Source: Batillaria attramentaria (lineage: Eukaryota; Mollusca; Gastropoda; Batillariidae). From it: a stretch of DNA of 64,000 nt. A program made the translations under genes and the position numbers. How positions within the stretch are numbered: position 1 is the stretch's first letter; each line of letters opens with the position of its first letter. Positions 32,925 to 44,053 of this stretch are shown here, piece by piece. The notes beneath the pieces are model-generated. The model made no database searches. It worked only from the letters and a program-made list of their open reading frames with translations, and had not been told where the DNA came from. The DNA lies in assembly GCA_018292915.2 (NCBI GenBank), contig JACVVK020000052.1, positions 1,810,001 to 1,874,000 on the forward strand. Reading direction: 5' to 3'.

Positions 32925-33100
32925 GTGGGTGGGTGTTGGGGGGTTTAACGTCCTTTTCCACTACATACGGGTGATATCAAAGACGGGGCAACGATGAAAA
33001 AAGCCAGCACGAATATTTGGCCCCAGCCGGGATACGAACTCACGACCCGAGTATTAGAAGTCCAACGCTCTACCAGTCGACCACCCCGGCTCCCCTGGCC
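32925..33100 (-). mobile_element. SINE-A, full length with exact target duplication
   Basis: Complete reverse copy: tail GTGGGTGGGTG, GTTTAACGTCCTTTTCC, body GGTGATATCAAAGACGGGG and head complement ending CCACCCCGGCTCC. The 12 bp GACCGACAGAGG occurs exactly on both sides (32913-32924 and 33101-33112). Confidence 0.95.
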
Positions 33101-33112
33101 GACCGACAGAGG

Positions 33113-35980
33113 TTTGTTAGTGTTAAGAGGTTCAGGAACACAGAAGATGATGGTGATCAGGAACCGTTCAGTCACATCCATTTACGCCCAGCAGCAGTGA
33201 CTCAGCCACCGAATCCTCGTAAGATATTTTTAGATATATTAGCTATGTTATTATATCATTTGTCACCCGGATGCGTCGCAAAGACTAAACAGACAAAACT
33301 GGCAACCCTAGGCTGATTAGGTGGTCGTTTTTGCCCAACCGGTCTAACACGCAAGATGAACTCCCCGGCACCAACAGTTTTCAGCTTAGAGCTGGATGAA
33401 GCTGCTTTGACCCGGGGCGCTTTATGCATATGCCAAAAGTACCACGGGCCAATGCAGCTTAAGGCTGGAAGTGCCCCGGCGGCAATCAGTGCCTGCCAAG
33501 GAGAGTTTATCTGGCCTCTTACACCAGGTCGGTGCTCGGTAAGACCCACTCCTGTGTCATGAACCTTTCGCGAGACGTCGAAACCCCAGGCTAACCCGTC
33601 ACGACAACCAAACGCGTGTTTTACCTTCACAAGGTTTTAAGGACCTAAGTCTGTCCGACAGCCCGTATCACGTGAAACCCTTTGAAGCTATAGACGCTGT
33701 GAGATTAATTGGCAGTGAGATGGCGGGCCAAAAGTGGCTGTAATCGCCTAGTTTACACATGGGCCAGTGCGAACTGCCGGTTGCCGGGCCCAGCTAACAG
33801 TGTAACGAGCGACGAGTCATTATTTCACCACTAACAGGCCGCCTTGCTGTCGATAACCCAATCAGGCGAGCGCCCCGCGCCGGATAACAGCAACAGAATC
33901 GCAATTTTTCACTTGTAATCGAAAACACGTCGCGCGCGGGGCGGCCATTCGTCTCCATGCTTTCACCGGTATGTGGAGCAATTGATGGCGGGTCGCCGGC
34001 CCGTGTAGCTGGCCCGTCCCCCCGCGCTTTGATGGAGCGGGCAGGGTGACAACGCGGGCCCTACCCACCGACTGATCCATGCGACCCCCCGACCCGGACC
34101 CGCCTGTCTTACCCAAAAGGAGTCCCCCATCGCTCAGCGGATCTGTTCTGGGTTCAGCTGGGCACCCTTTCAGTGGTCTGGTTTGGTCTGCCTGCAGTGC
34201 CAGTAGGCATTCTCAGAACATTAGTGTGGTCATAACAAGAGGACAAGACAACGAGAGCAAGAGAACAAGAGGACCTAAGCGCTATGGATTTAATAAACAC
34301 TTACGCCCTTTTACCATTTAACAGTAGAAACAGCCTGCTCTTAAATGCAGCTACATCTGTGTCTACGACAGATGCAAAAGGGCACCGATTCTGAGCACCA
34401 CGTCCACCCTCACCTCAACAAACCGGAAGTGGCGTCCGGAAGCTTTCACCTTTCATGTGTCGTGTGCAGATCCTTCCTGGGTGCCGCGTGCAGAAGCTAG
34501 GGCTCGACAATGACGCCTGGGGGCTTCCCGAGTACCATGTTGATGACAACTGCCAGGAGCCGAGCCCCATTAGTGTGAACAGAGTCCGGGACGTGAATCG
34601 GACAGCCGATGTCAACGGTGGACCAGCGATTCTGACGAACTGACCACTCGCCACAAAGGCCTAAATTTAATCTGCATTTTCATGCACCCTGGCGACGTCG
34701 GCATATTCTGTTTAAACGGACGTGGGGTGCTCTGGAACTGAGAGGACGACAATGCTGTATTTTGCTGGCCGAAAGAAAACGGAAAGAAAAGAAAATGGCC
34801 AAGACAGTTCTACTCTGGGTATCTGCAAAGTCTGTATGGACAAAGTGGCATAACTTAATTTGTTATGCTGAGGACGTGTGAGATTGAATCGGTGTTCTGT
34901 AGGTAAATGTATGGAGACTCGGTACACGTGGAAGGTAACAGAGGCCAGATAAACTGAGCAGTCTTGTAGAAACTGGTAGACATTACACACTTCTACTCTA
35001 CCCCCTCACTCATTCTCACCTTCTGTCTCTTCCTTCAACAGACCAGACCAGATCGAGAGGGGAAATCCCACACAGACATATATCTCCCTGTTTATTGCGG
35101 AATGGACAAAGGAGCAAGGATCAGCAAAGGTCCCAATCAGCAGCGAGTCAGTTCCCGTTTGCTGGTGATAGAGACCGATCAGAAGACTAACCGTAAGTAG
35201 GTGACACGAACGTGACAGCTCGATCAATGACTCGGCCAAGTCTGGCCAGTAATGCCTGTCATCAATCTCGCCCCTTACCATCACCTCCACTCTATCTCCC
35301 TGTGTGATAACTCCGGACACCAGTTGACTGCGAGTTGACTAATGTGTGATGCTTTGTTGTCGAAGTTTGCCTCCGCTGGCTGTATTCCCTTGTAATTGCA
35401 CTGTTGCCGTTCAGGGGGCGCCCAAACAAATCAGCTGTCAGGAATTCCGGGGGAAAGCATTTTTCAACGCCTGAGTCATCCTCCGGGCGACAACTTAACT
35501 AGTTCGGCCGTCGCTTGGTCCCCTCCCGGACATGGGAAAACGCCATTCAAATTTACAGCCAGTAATTTCTGCTGCAGAAACCAGCATTGTCCGACAAGAT
35601 CCTTTCATTTGGCTGCTCGCGTCTTGCTGTCGCGTCCCCTTCTATCTTGGCAACTGGCTATGACATTTTTATCTTGTCCCAAACAACAAGGGAGCAAGCA
35701 TAGGCAGCTGAGACAAGCGGACACAGAGGAAGAGTTCCTGGGTCCCTACGGATGGGTTTTAGGGTGAAAGATTCGCCATCAGCGCAGAAAATTAGCTGTC
35801 CGTCTGTGTGGAGATGAAATTTATGTGTATGCCAGCGCGCTGGACACTAGGGTGTAGTCTCTGTTCAGACAGAAACAGCATCCATCACCAAGATAACAAT
35901 GCGCTTCAGACGATTTCGGTGCCGATGATTTCGGAGCTCCATACATAAAAATGTCAAACGACACAAACACACAATACGTT
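33113..35980. other. Unique sequence with a GC-rich island at 33.7-34.15 kb
   Basis: The island has GCGCGCGGGGCGGCC and several CG-rich stretches but no ORF or CpG-island gene start that I can defend. A 123-codon open frame at 35396 has no recognisable domain. Confidence 0.5.
34250..34328. repeat. HP palindromic repeat, copy 5
   Basis: Arms CAAGAGGACCTAAGCGC and CACTTACGCCCTTTTACC around TATGGATTTAATAAA. The outer right end AACAGTAG is preserved and the outer left end is degraded. Confidence 0.78.
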
Positions 35981-35982
35981 CT

Positions 35983-36234
35983 AATCGTGGTTTGTGATGC
36001 CCTTTCCGGTGCCCATTGATTTTAAAGGTTGAGCAATTGCACTGGATTTATATCGTTGGCATCTATAATGGTTTTGGGTATATGTATCGCGTCTACTGAG
36101 GTCGGACTGGCCCCGAATTGGCGTGATGTGAGATGCTCTTTCTGGTAACCATTGAACTTAAAGGTTGATCAGTTGCACTTGATTTACATCGTTGGCATCT
36201 AGAAGTTTTTTGGGGTTTTTTTTTAAGGGGGCGT

Positions 36235-36265
<31 letters not shown>

Positions 36266-36300
36266 GTATCACGTCAGTTCACTCAGGTCGAAGTGGCAAA
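35983..36300 (+). repeat. 136 bp tandem duplication with a G30 tract in the second unit
   Basis: CATTGATTTTAAAGGTTGAG, CAATTGCACTGGATTTATAT, CGTTGGCATCTA and its counterpart CATTGAACTTAAAGGTTGAT, CAGTTGCACTTGATTTACAT lie 136 bp apart. The second unit holds 30 consecutive G (36235-36264). Confidence 0.8.
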
Positions 36301-36369
36301 GAATTGACTTTCATGAAGCGCTTTATTACCAGCTTGATAAACATGAATGTTTTGTCACGGATTTTTTCC

Positions 36370-36412
36370 CCTACCGTTCTTTCAAACCTCACTCTAAGCG
36401 CCGTGAGAACTG
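36370..36412 (+). repeat. HP half copy (left arm)
   Basis: CCCTACCGTTCTTTCAAACC then TCACTCTAAGCGCCGTGAG matches the left arm and loop entry. The right arm is absent. Confidence 0.5.
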
Positions 36413-36491
36413 ATCATTAGGCAAGGTGGGAGCGTACGGTATACGAAGTCTTTATTGTAATAAACTGACAATAGGCCATTAAGCCTTTGCC

Positions 36492-36535
36492 CTGCCATCA
36501 TCTGGAAAAGAAGCTTAAGCGCCTTGAATTTGACA
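36492..36535 (+). repeat. HP half copy (left arm)
   Basis: CCATCATCTGGAAAAGAAGC then TTAAGCGCCTTGAATTTGAC matches the left arm and loop. It is cut off by the (AAT)n repeat that follows. Confidence 0.55.
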
Positions 36536-36539
36536 AAAT

Positions 36540-36652
36540 AATAATAATGATGATGATGATAATAATAATAATAATAAAATTATTGTATAGCGCAGTATCC
36601 CCACAAAATGAGCCCAGAATGATGACAAATACAGTCTAAACTAAAAGTACAC

Positions 36653-36689
<37 letters not shown>

Positions 36690-36925
36690 GCCACTCCACC
36701 AGCTGGAGGGCTCAGGTCTATGGCGAACTAGTCATCATGATAGGACAGTCTGAACAAGAAGGTTTTCAGTTTGGCTTTGAAATCCAGCAAGTCAGGTGTA
36801 TCACGAATGCACTGGGGAAGATAATTCCAAACTACAGGAGCTTGGCATTGAAAAGATCTTTATCCAAAGGACTTGATGAAGGTCTTAGGTGTAACAAGAA
36901 GGCGTTGAGAGCTAGAGCAAAGAGG
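36540..36925 (-). repeat. Probable retroelement-related 3' segment with (ATT)n tail
   Basis: (AAT)n/(GAT)n at 36540-36580, then ATTGTATAGCGCAGTATCCC. After an (AC)n tract the sequence continues AAGGTTTTCAGTTTGGC, TTTGAAATCCAGCAAGTC, CGAATGCACTGGGGAAG, ATAATTCCAAACTACAGGAG. The order matches a widespread repeat type in invertebrate genomes as I remember it; the family is not assigned. Confidence 0.4.
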
Positions 36926-37850
36926 CCTGGACGGTAGAAAATGACGGTAGAGCACTGTCTCGGCTTTTCGCGAGTGACATCGTTACATCATCAACCATCG
37001 CCAGTCAGTCTCAGATCTGGAGACAAACATCACCCAGCATTACCATGCCCACACAAACTGCACTGAAGTGTTTACAAGCATTTTCGCACTGCCTATCCAT
37101 CAGCTGCTCGCTGTCGAGATCTTAATCATAATGGTTTCCTTTTCACTAATATTTCACGTGCCAGAACTTCTGCAAGTTCGGTTCAAACCAGAACCGGCAT
37201 GGAAAAAGGGAAGGGTAAATGGATTATTATTCTCATCAGTTATCAGGCCCGTGTCATGATCTTGTCATGTACCGCGATAAAAACGTGCCAGGCACCAGAA
37301 ATTCGCTCCGATACACAGCATCGTGGCGCCATGCTAAAAGCCAGTTCAGCTCATGCGGCTCTCTTGAGTTCGATTTACTCCGTGTTCATCCATGCTCCCC
37401 TCAACTCAGTGCACTTCCAAATGCGACAATCTATTGACGAGAAAGACACACACTCTGCAAGTATCATTACCGTCACGGTAAAGCTAAAAGGGCGTAAGTG
37501 TTTCTCTATTCCATGGCACTTCACACAAACACCACCAACGCCCTGCGGATCTGTCTGTGATTGTGAATGCAAGAGAACCTTTTCTGGGCTGCAGAGTCAG
37601 TTTCTATTCATCGTATTCTCCCCCTTGCAAACTGTTTGCTGGAAGAGAGAGAAGTGACTGACGGACTCTGCAGCACAGGAGAGCTTCACGTTCGCATCCA
37701 GCAAAAAGCGTGTGACCGTGGTCTTTGTAGATACTTGTTACGGGCCCTCCGGCTGCCGAGGTGAGGCTTGTGTAATTCTTTCTGCCATAACATGCTAACG
37801 TCCTTAAATGATCTCAGTTGCGAGCGTTCTGTCTGAGAGCGAGAAGATGG

Positions 37851-37954
37851 GTGGGGTGGGTGTTTGGGGGTTTAACGTCCTTTTCCACCACGTAAGGGTG
37901 ATATCATAGACGGGGCAACGAGAAAAAGGCCAGCACAAATATTTGGCTTCAGAC

Positions 37955-37955
<1 letters not shown>
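37851..37955 (-). mobile_element. SINE-A whose head is replaced by a microsatellite
   Basis: Tail and body are intact (GGTGGGTGTTTGGGGG, GTTTAACGTCC, GGCCAGCACAAATATTTGGC). Sequence switches at CTTCAGACG to (GT)n and then (GA)n where the tRNA head should be. Confidence 0.85.

Positions 37956-38034
<79 letters not shown>
37956..38034. repeat. Compound (GT)n(GA)n joined to a SINE
   Basis: About 26 GT units and then 13 GA units, adjoining the cut head of the SINE at 37851-37955. Confidence 0.95.
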
Positions 38035-39250
38035 TTCACAACTGAATATTCACGCTCAGAATGAAGTGAACCCCAAGCCTGCTGGCATGTTGTTGATCAC
38101 GTCTTCCGAGACCAGAACTTTGTAGCCAAACACTAACGATCTGTGTCAGCATGTCTTTCCTCGAGAAAAGTCAGAATACAGTTAGGTGACTTTCAGCCTT
38201 ATGCTTGATTGAAAACGCCAAGCCACCCCGCACGCACCATCGCTGTCCCGGACAATTTTGCCCGCAGACAAGCAAGGATCCGTAAAAGCTCGCGGAATCT
38301 CATGAGATGGGACGTAAACGACTTACACACGAGAACAGCCTACGAGACGGCGGACAGTAAAAAGGGGCACTCCAATCAAGACAGGCCGTCATGCCAAGCC
38401 CCGAGTCGTGCAGAAATACGACATTATGTGTCACAGCGTCTCGATGGTTATCGGAACTTGCCGCTCGCAGACTTTGCAGCCCTTCAGAGCCTCACTAAAC
38501 GAGTCGTGCCATTCTTCAGGGCGAACGTTTGTGGATGCCACAACTCGAGTTTATCGCTCACCCCTGTCAACCCTAACGTCCAATCCCCGGACTTTTCATG
38601 TCTTTACCCCCAGCCCGTAAAAAGCGGGGGTCCGCCGCGCAGACTTTCAAACTAGGAGGGGAACTGAAAGTGTACAGTCTGAACCTCGTGGTATACAATG
38701 CATAGAAGTTCTATCGGTGGTGTCTTCCGCCAGCATTATCTGCTGCTGCTGATGTATGGGTCGTGTGTTACCGCTGCTCCTCTAAAGGCACCCGCTATCT
38801 TGACACTCGCAGCAGGGAGGTTCCAGAGTGGCCTGTGATAGCGAGAAATTTTTATGTCAATTGGAGCCCAGATATACAAGCTAATTTCCCGCGGCCCGTG
38901 ATCTACGGAGACCAGGGGCCGATAGCAGAGACAGGAGAACGTCCGAGGGGAGGCGGCCGGCTCTCGGAACAAATTGAAATTTCCTGCGTTGCCCGGAACT
39001 GCCAGGCGGCGCCGCTGGCCAGCCCGACAATGGCGATAGATATCACATCGACCTGACACAATAGGCCGAGACACCGGCTTCCGTCCCGAAGGACTAACTG
39101 TCTGATGCCAGCGGACGTTACGAGAGGCGGTCTGGATTCTTACAGACACGTCCTCGGTAGTCTGCATTGTAACAGCCACTAACAAACCTAACAGCCCAGG
39201 CTGCTACTAAACATAGTGGTCAAGTTGGTGTACTGCGGTAGGCAGGAGAC
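38035..39250. other. GC-richer unique sequence
   Basis: Repeat-free from 38.2 to 39.2 kb. Open frames of 148-149 codons exist on both strands but show no domain, bias or splice structure. Confidence 0.5.
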
Positions 39251-39253
39251 GAT

Positions 39254-39287
39254 TGGTTGGTTGGTTGGTTGGTTGGTTGGTTGGTTG
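39254..39287. repeat. (TTGG)n
   Basis: Eight units adjoining a reverse SINE-A tail. Confidence 0.9.
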
Positions 39288-39430
39288 TTTCTGGGTTTAA
39301 CGTCTTTTTCCTCCAAGGGTGGCACCAAAGACGTGGCAACAAGGATAAGGCCAGCGTTAATGTTCGGCTCATTCCCAGGTGGGAAGCGAATTCACGACCC
39401 GAGTCACTGGAAGTCCAACACTCTACCGGG
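39288..39430 (-). mobile_element. Diverged SINE-A with (TTGG)n at its tail
   Basis: The complement contains GGGTTTAACGTCTTTTTCC, GGCACCAAAGACGTGGCAAC, GCGAATTCACGACCCGAG and GTCCAACACTCTACC. It lies immediately after (TTGG)n at 39254-39287, probably expanded from the tail. Confidence 0.75.
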
Positions 39431-39538
39431 TTTTACTGACTTGGAAGAACCGTACATGTCAGCATGTGTACGCTGCACAAAAAGGCACTGCTCATCAATA
39501 ACCACTTCATCCCATGATAGATTGTATCTAGGACCTTT

Positions 39539-39618
39539 CTACTGTCGTTTAGTAAGAGGGACTAAGCGCCGTCCATTATTTGTTAAGCACTTAGGTCCTT
39601 TTTACGATTTGACGGTAG
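39539..39618. repeat. HP palindromic repeat, copy 6 (best full-length example)
   Basis: 80 bp. The outer left CTACTGTCGTTTAGTAAG and arm AGGGACTAAGCGCC pair with CACTTAGGTCCTTTTTACG and the outer right ATTTGACGGTAG around GTCCATTATTTGTTAAG. The arms are about 33 nt. Both outer ends (CTAC/GTAG) are present, so this copy defines the element borders. Confidence 0.88.
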
Positions 39619-40130
39619 CTTTCGCTTTCAGTGTTGTGACCTCTATGCTTCATGTTGCGTCTCAACAGAAATAGCTTCACTGATGACGTGTCATGGTTTA
39701 CGACCTGAAGATGATGCTGCAACATGCCAATTAATCAGCATGTCTTCGTTGACAACCACGTCCTTTACCTTCAAGACGGTTCAGTGTCAATCTGACTGAT
39801 TGGCTCAGCAGTTTTACCCTGACCTAATGCCGCGTTCAGGTTGTCGATCTAAATGATGCATCACCTCACCTCACCTCACCTGAACTCACAACAGCTTGAA
39901 GACTACGAGACAGTGACAGTGGCGCTGTCGCTTGGTGATGACGGCAGAACAGCTCTCCCTGTTCCACAGCTTCCTTGCAGAGACAGCGTGCGCCTGTCAG
40001 CCACCAGCCCCTTGCCGACACAATGGCCATCACTCAGACGCCCTGTTTGTGGAACGGGAACAGCTGAGTATCTGGAGAATATCGATATCGACTGGATGCT
40101 GGGGGAGTTCCAAATCAGTAGGTAGAGAAG

Positions 40131-40312
40131 GGGTGGGTGTTTACTGAGGTGGGTGTTTGGGAGTTTAACGTTCTTTTCCACCACATAAGGGTGATATCAA
40201 AGACGGGGCAATAAGAAAAAGGCCAGCACAAATATTTGGCCCCAGCCGGGATTCGAACTCACGACCCGAGCATTGAAAGTCCAGCGCACTACCATTCGGC
40301 CACCCCGGCTCC
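40131..40312 (-). mobile_element. SINE-A, full length with exact target duplication
   Basis: Tail shows a short duplicated GTGGGTGTTT. It continues GTTTAACGTTC, the SINE-A body and a complete head complement (GGATTCGAACTCACGACCC, CCACCCCGGCTCC). TAGGTAGAGAAG flanks it exactly at 40119-40130 and 40313-40324. Confidence 0.95.
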
Positions 40313-40427
40313 TAGGTAGAGAAGCAGTGTACGCACGTAGGGTTCTTGATCTGACCACAGAGCGTGTGTACAACGAAGTATACATATATGCACAATGATA
40401 TATAAAAAGCGACACCTTTGTTCCGAT

Positions 40428-40585
40428 TCTCTCTCTCTCTCTCTCTCTCTCTCTTTAGCAACGGCAGATTGAAAACTAACCATTGTATGGCTAAATCTTT
40501 TCCGTTGAAAAATAAAGTTCGTTCGTTCGTTCGTTCGTTTGTTCTCTCTCTCTCTCTCTCTAATTATATAATTATATATAAAATA
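40428..40585. repeat. (TC)n, (GTTC)n, (TC)n, (AT)n series
   Basis: Four simple tracts within 160 bp: TC 40428-40454, GTTC 40518-40537, TC 40542-40560 and AT-rich to 40582. Confidence 0.9.
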
Positions 40586-41020
40586 CTTGCTTCCGGATCC
40601 GGAAGAGGATGTGTATGAAGACAGGAGGTCCATTTATGGACTAGTCCCAATCTAGGTGGACTAGCCTGATAAGACGTAACTCAGTGCTGGCAGTCACTAT
40701 GTCACTATGGACTGAAGCTGTCTCAATTTCCAGAGTTTCTGTTTGTTAGAATAACTGGTTACCGGTTGCATGTACGTGTATTTAAATCCATGTGGGATAT
40801 TTACTGGCCTAGTTCATGGAACACGGCATAATTATGCTCTCTCTTTCTCTGCGATGGAACACCACCATGGCATCACTACCGGTGTCACTGAGTCTGTACA
40901 AAACATACTCTAGGGAATCACCAGAAACTATACCGATATTGTCTCCATCTGCTCTCTCACTCCCTGCGATGGAAACTCGTCATTACCTCCTAAAAGCCCA
41001 TGCAATCTTTAGATCACTAC

Positions 41021-41114
41021 GAGCCACTTCAAGCCACTGTTGCGCAAGCTTCAGCGGTGTCGGGCCTAGTGGGGAAAGGCCCACGCCTTGCGTAATAGTG
41101 GCTTGAAGTGGCTC
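41021..41114. mobile_element. Foldback element, 28 nt arms
   Basis: GAGCCACTTCAAGCCACTGT then TGCGCAAG (41021-41048) pairs with its complement at 41087-41114 with two mismatches. The 38 nt centre contains a second hairpin, GGGCCT facing AGGCCC. CTAC adjoins both outer ends, a possible 4 bp duplication. It may be a miniature transposon or a structured transcript. Confidence 0.6.
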
Positions 41115-41580
41115 CTACTGGTGTGCAGTGGCTTGTTCGTTTTAACCAGTATCATATAGTGGGGCTAGGGCTCTTCAGAGTGACGTCAGTCTGTACAGGA
41201 ATACTCACAGGCATCACCCAGAAAAATATACCAGTACTGGCTCTTAACTCATCCATTCCTGAGTGGTCCTCCCCCCCCCTACCCCCTCCTTTACACCACC
41301 TCCCTTCTGCAGCTGCCGCCGCCCCAAATATGACAGCGTGGACAGGCTGTCAGCAGCGCCACACACCTCTTGTATGCAGGTGCAATGACAGAGGTATTAT
41401 CTATAATTCAGACCGCCGCGCCAATCACTCATAAAAACGCAGGGAAAAATTGACAGGGCATAAATCATCCCGTCCTGTCTGACGGCCGATAGAAATGGCA
41501 GCACGTTGCACGTGCAAATTACTGCTGACAGGTAAGAGAACAAGCTCTCAGGAAAGACAAGGGGTTCGGGTGGAGGTTAC

Positions 41581-41615
<35 letters not shown>

Positions 41616-42188
41616 CCAGAGAGAGAGAGAGAGAGAGAGAGCGAGAGCACAATCCATGGATTCGAAGCCTCGTGCAACATTAACTGGCGAAGCTGTACTT
41701 TGAGTGCTGGCGTGCTTAATTTTCCATGACAATAAGTGGATCAGGGATTTGAATGGGGACCGGCGTTGCGGTAAGTGCTCCTTAGTTCCTCGGTTCTTAT
41801 CCACCGTAGCGTGCAGTCGTCAATCACCCCAGAGTTTTTTTTAAAATTTTTTTTATAAGGGCTCTAAGAGAACAAAAAACGACACGCAATGACGGCAGAG
41901 GCAAGAGAAGGTGACTGATGCGCGCATTGTGTACCGCTAGATTTACATGCGTTGCCGGATGATGTGGTTCGTCGGATCATTAGTCAGATAGTTCCCAACT
42001 CGCGACTGCTTGTTGTGAACGAACGGCTGTTGCTTATTGTCACTGAGACCAGGACAGAACCAGCTGCGCATGGACAGCACCCCCCCCCCCCCCCCCGCCG
42101 CGGACCCCCTCCCCACCCCCACTCTTGTTTTTGTTAAAACTTCAAACGAGGCGGTAGATCACCATCTCCAGGCCTTTAAAAAAAATGT
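41115..42188. other. Unique sequence with simple tracts
   Basis: C runs at 41270 and 42080-42096 and the GA tract. Repeat-free at 41.3-41.5 kb. Confidence 0.5.
41582..41645. repeat. (GA)n, interrupted
   Basis: Two GA tracts separated by GGCC. Confidence 0.92.
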
Positions 42189-42360
42189 TGGTTGGTTGTA
42201 TGGGTGTTTAACTTTTTTTTTTTACACCACATATTATGGGTGATATCAAAGACGAGGCATCGAGTAAAAACGCCAGCACAAGTGTCTGGCTCCAGCCGGG
42301 ATTCGAACCCACAACCGTTGCATTGAAAGTCCAACTCTTTACCAGCTCTGTCATTCTAGA
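42189..42360 (-). mobile_element. SINE-A, moderately diverged
   Basis: The complement carries GGTGTTTAACTTTTTTTTT, GGTGATATCAAAGACGAGG, GCTCCAGCCGGGATTCGAAC and GTCCAACTCTTTACCA. The tail side is TTGG-rich. Confidence 0.8.
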
Positions 42361-42521
42361 ACAAGGGGGTCTTAAGCGTGATGCAGTGCTTTGTAGGTGT
42401 TATCGCCCCATCCCACCAGTTTTCAGATCACAATTCGACATCAGTCGCTAAGATAACCGTGGTCAGTCACGCCGACATGTGGTGGGTCGATCTCAGACAT
42501 CCCTTTATTGCCGGCCGAGCC

Positions 42522-42598
42522 TCCTCCTCTGTCGTCTGGAAAAAGGCCCCAAGAGGCTTTGATCTGATAGACGCTTAGTCCCCTTTTCCCTGATTACA
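42522..42598. repeat. HP palindromic repeat, copy 7
   Basis: GTCGTCTGGAAAAAGGCCCC and GACGCTTAGTCCCCTTTTCC around CTTTGATCTGATA. First of three tandem copies. Confidence 0.78.
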
Positions 42599-42730
42599 GC
42601 TGCCCTCCAGCTTCGTCACCCTGGCATCATAACGACCGTTTGGTTTGTGGTTGTTCATATCTGTACCCCCTGATCAAAACTGCGGGCCATTTGACACAGT
42701 GGCTGTCCGTCCAGGGTATCCGCTACATCT

Positions 42731-42800
42731 CTACTCCTCTCTGGAAAAAGGGTGTACGAGCATGTCACGTCCGTGGCACTTAGGCCCCTATTCCACCTTC
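42731..42800. repeat. HP palindromic repeat, copy 8
   Basis: CTCTCTGGAAAAAGGGTGTA and GGCACTTAGGCCCCTATTCC around a changed centre (CATGTCACGTCCGT). Confidence 0.7.
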
Positions 42801-42914
42801 GTGACCCTGACATGATGTTAGGACCTTTAGTTTGTGGTTCCTCTTATCTGGATCCCCCTAATCAAAACTGCTGGCCGTTTGACACACTGCCCAAGGTCCC
42901 CCCCCCCCCTTATC

Positions 42915-42992
42915 TCTACGATTGTCTCGGTAAAAGGACATAAGCGCCCGTAAAATCCACGACGCACTTAGGCTCTTTTTCCTAATGACAGT
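42915..42992. repeat. HP palindromic repeat, copy 9
   Basis: CTACGATTGTCTCGGTAAAA, GGACATAAGCGCC and GCACTTAGGCTCTTTTTCC, TAATGACAG around CGTAAAATCCACGAC. Confidence 0.78.
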
Positions 42993-42995
42993 AAA

Positions 42996-43677
42996 ACCAG
43001 TCTCTTCACGGCCTTCAAACATCCCTTGTGTATATGTGGGCTGTATACTGATAACAGGCGGGCGTGTAATGGCCACTTTGACTGCACCGGATGTCTCCGT
43101 CCATACGCAACCCAGTCATCTGGCCCCACTCCCGGGCTCCGCACACCTTTTGATCTGTCACCAACCCAGCGCTGTTGGCGTGACTAAGCTGGGAATAAAC
43201 GCGTGATTTTTCGGCCCGAGGACCAGGCTGTGCAATGTTATTTCAATCTGTCTGCGCCGGTTTTCTTGTTTACAGGAAAGGCCGGGGGAGACAAATGACC
43301 AAGAAATGAGGGTGTATGGTAATGACAGGAAGGCAGCTGTTTCGCTAGGGATGACGGAGCTGCCTTTCAAATGTCAATATTCCTTTTTAGGTTGTAGTTG
43401 TGTGATTGCCGCATACGTTGCAGGGTTTTGTCAAACAGCCGCCGCTACAGAGAATGCGTGTGCATGCAGGGCGGAACAGAAAAAAAAAACCCTGGGGGGA
43501 AAAAAAAACCCAGAGGCGTATACTCTACAGTAGTTTTGCCTTTGGTATAGGGGGGAAGGGTGGTGGGGTTGTTATCGACTGAGCATGACGTCAGCAGTCG
43601 TCACAGTAACATCTTCCGGTTATAGAAAAAAAGGATTGTCGATGCGTATGTACCATAATTAAAGGTTGTGATGGGAT

Positions 43678-43731
<54 letters not shown>

Positions 43732-44045
43732 TTCCTTCATGTACACTGCGTTGTAGATGTTGAAAAAGGTTGTCACGTGTGTGGCAAACTTTAGCAGAAA
43801 CATCCAAATCAGTTCAGACACCATTCCTCTGTACAAACCTATTCTGGGGACCTTTTCTTGCGCCTGCGGACGCCAGCCTCAGCCGCATTCGCCAGACCAA
43901 TAATAGAAGCAGATCAGTCACCAAGGAAGCAAGATATACTTCGAGAGCTCCCCGCCAGAACCTACTCTCTCTCTCTTCTTTCTATCTATATCGATAATAC
44001 ATGTACCCTCTGGAAGGGAACGCTTGATATACGAATATCCGGCAC
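42996..44045. other. Unique sequence
   Basis: No gene recognised; contains the GT/AG tract. Confidence 0.55.
43681..43731. repeat. Compound (GT)n(AG)n
   Basis: 15 GT units then about ten AG units. Confidence 0.95.
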
Positions 44046-44053
44046 GTACTTAC

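Larger units (their letters stand above)
42522..42995 (+). repeat. Tandem units of about 190-205 bp, each with an HP hairpin
   Basis: Between hairpins 7-8 and 8-9 the same spacer recurs: CTTCGTCACCCTGGCATC / CTTCGTGACCCTGACATG, GGTTTGTGGTTGTTC / AGTTTGTGGTTCCTC, and CCCTGATCAAAACTGCGGGC / CCCTAATCAAAACTGCTGGC. This spacer does not resemble the spacers at 16.5 or 47.1 kb. Confidence 0.8.
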
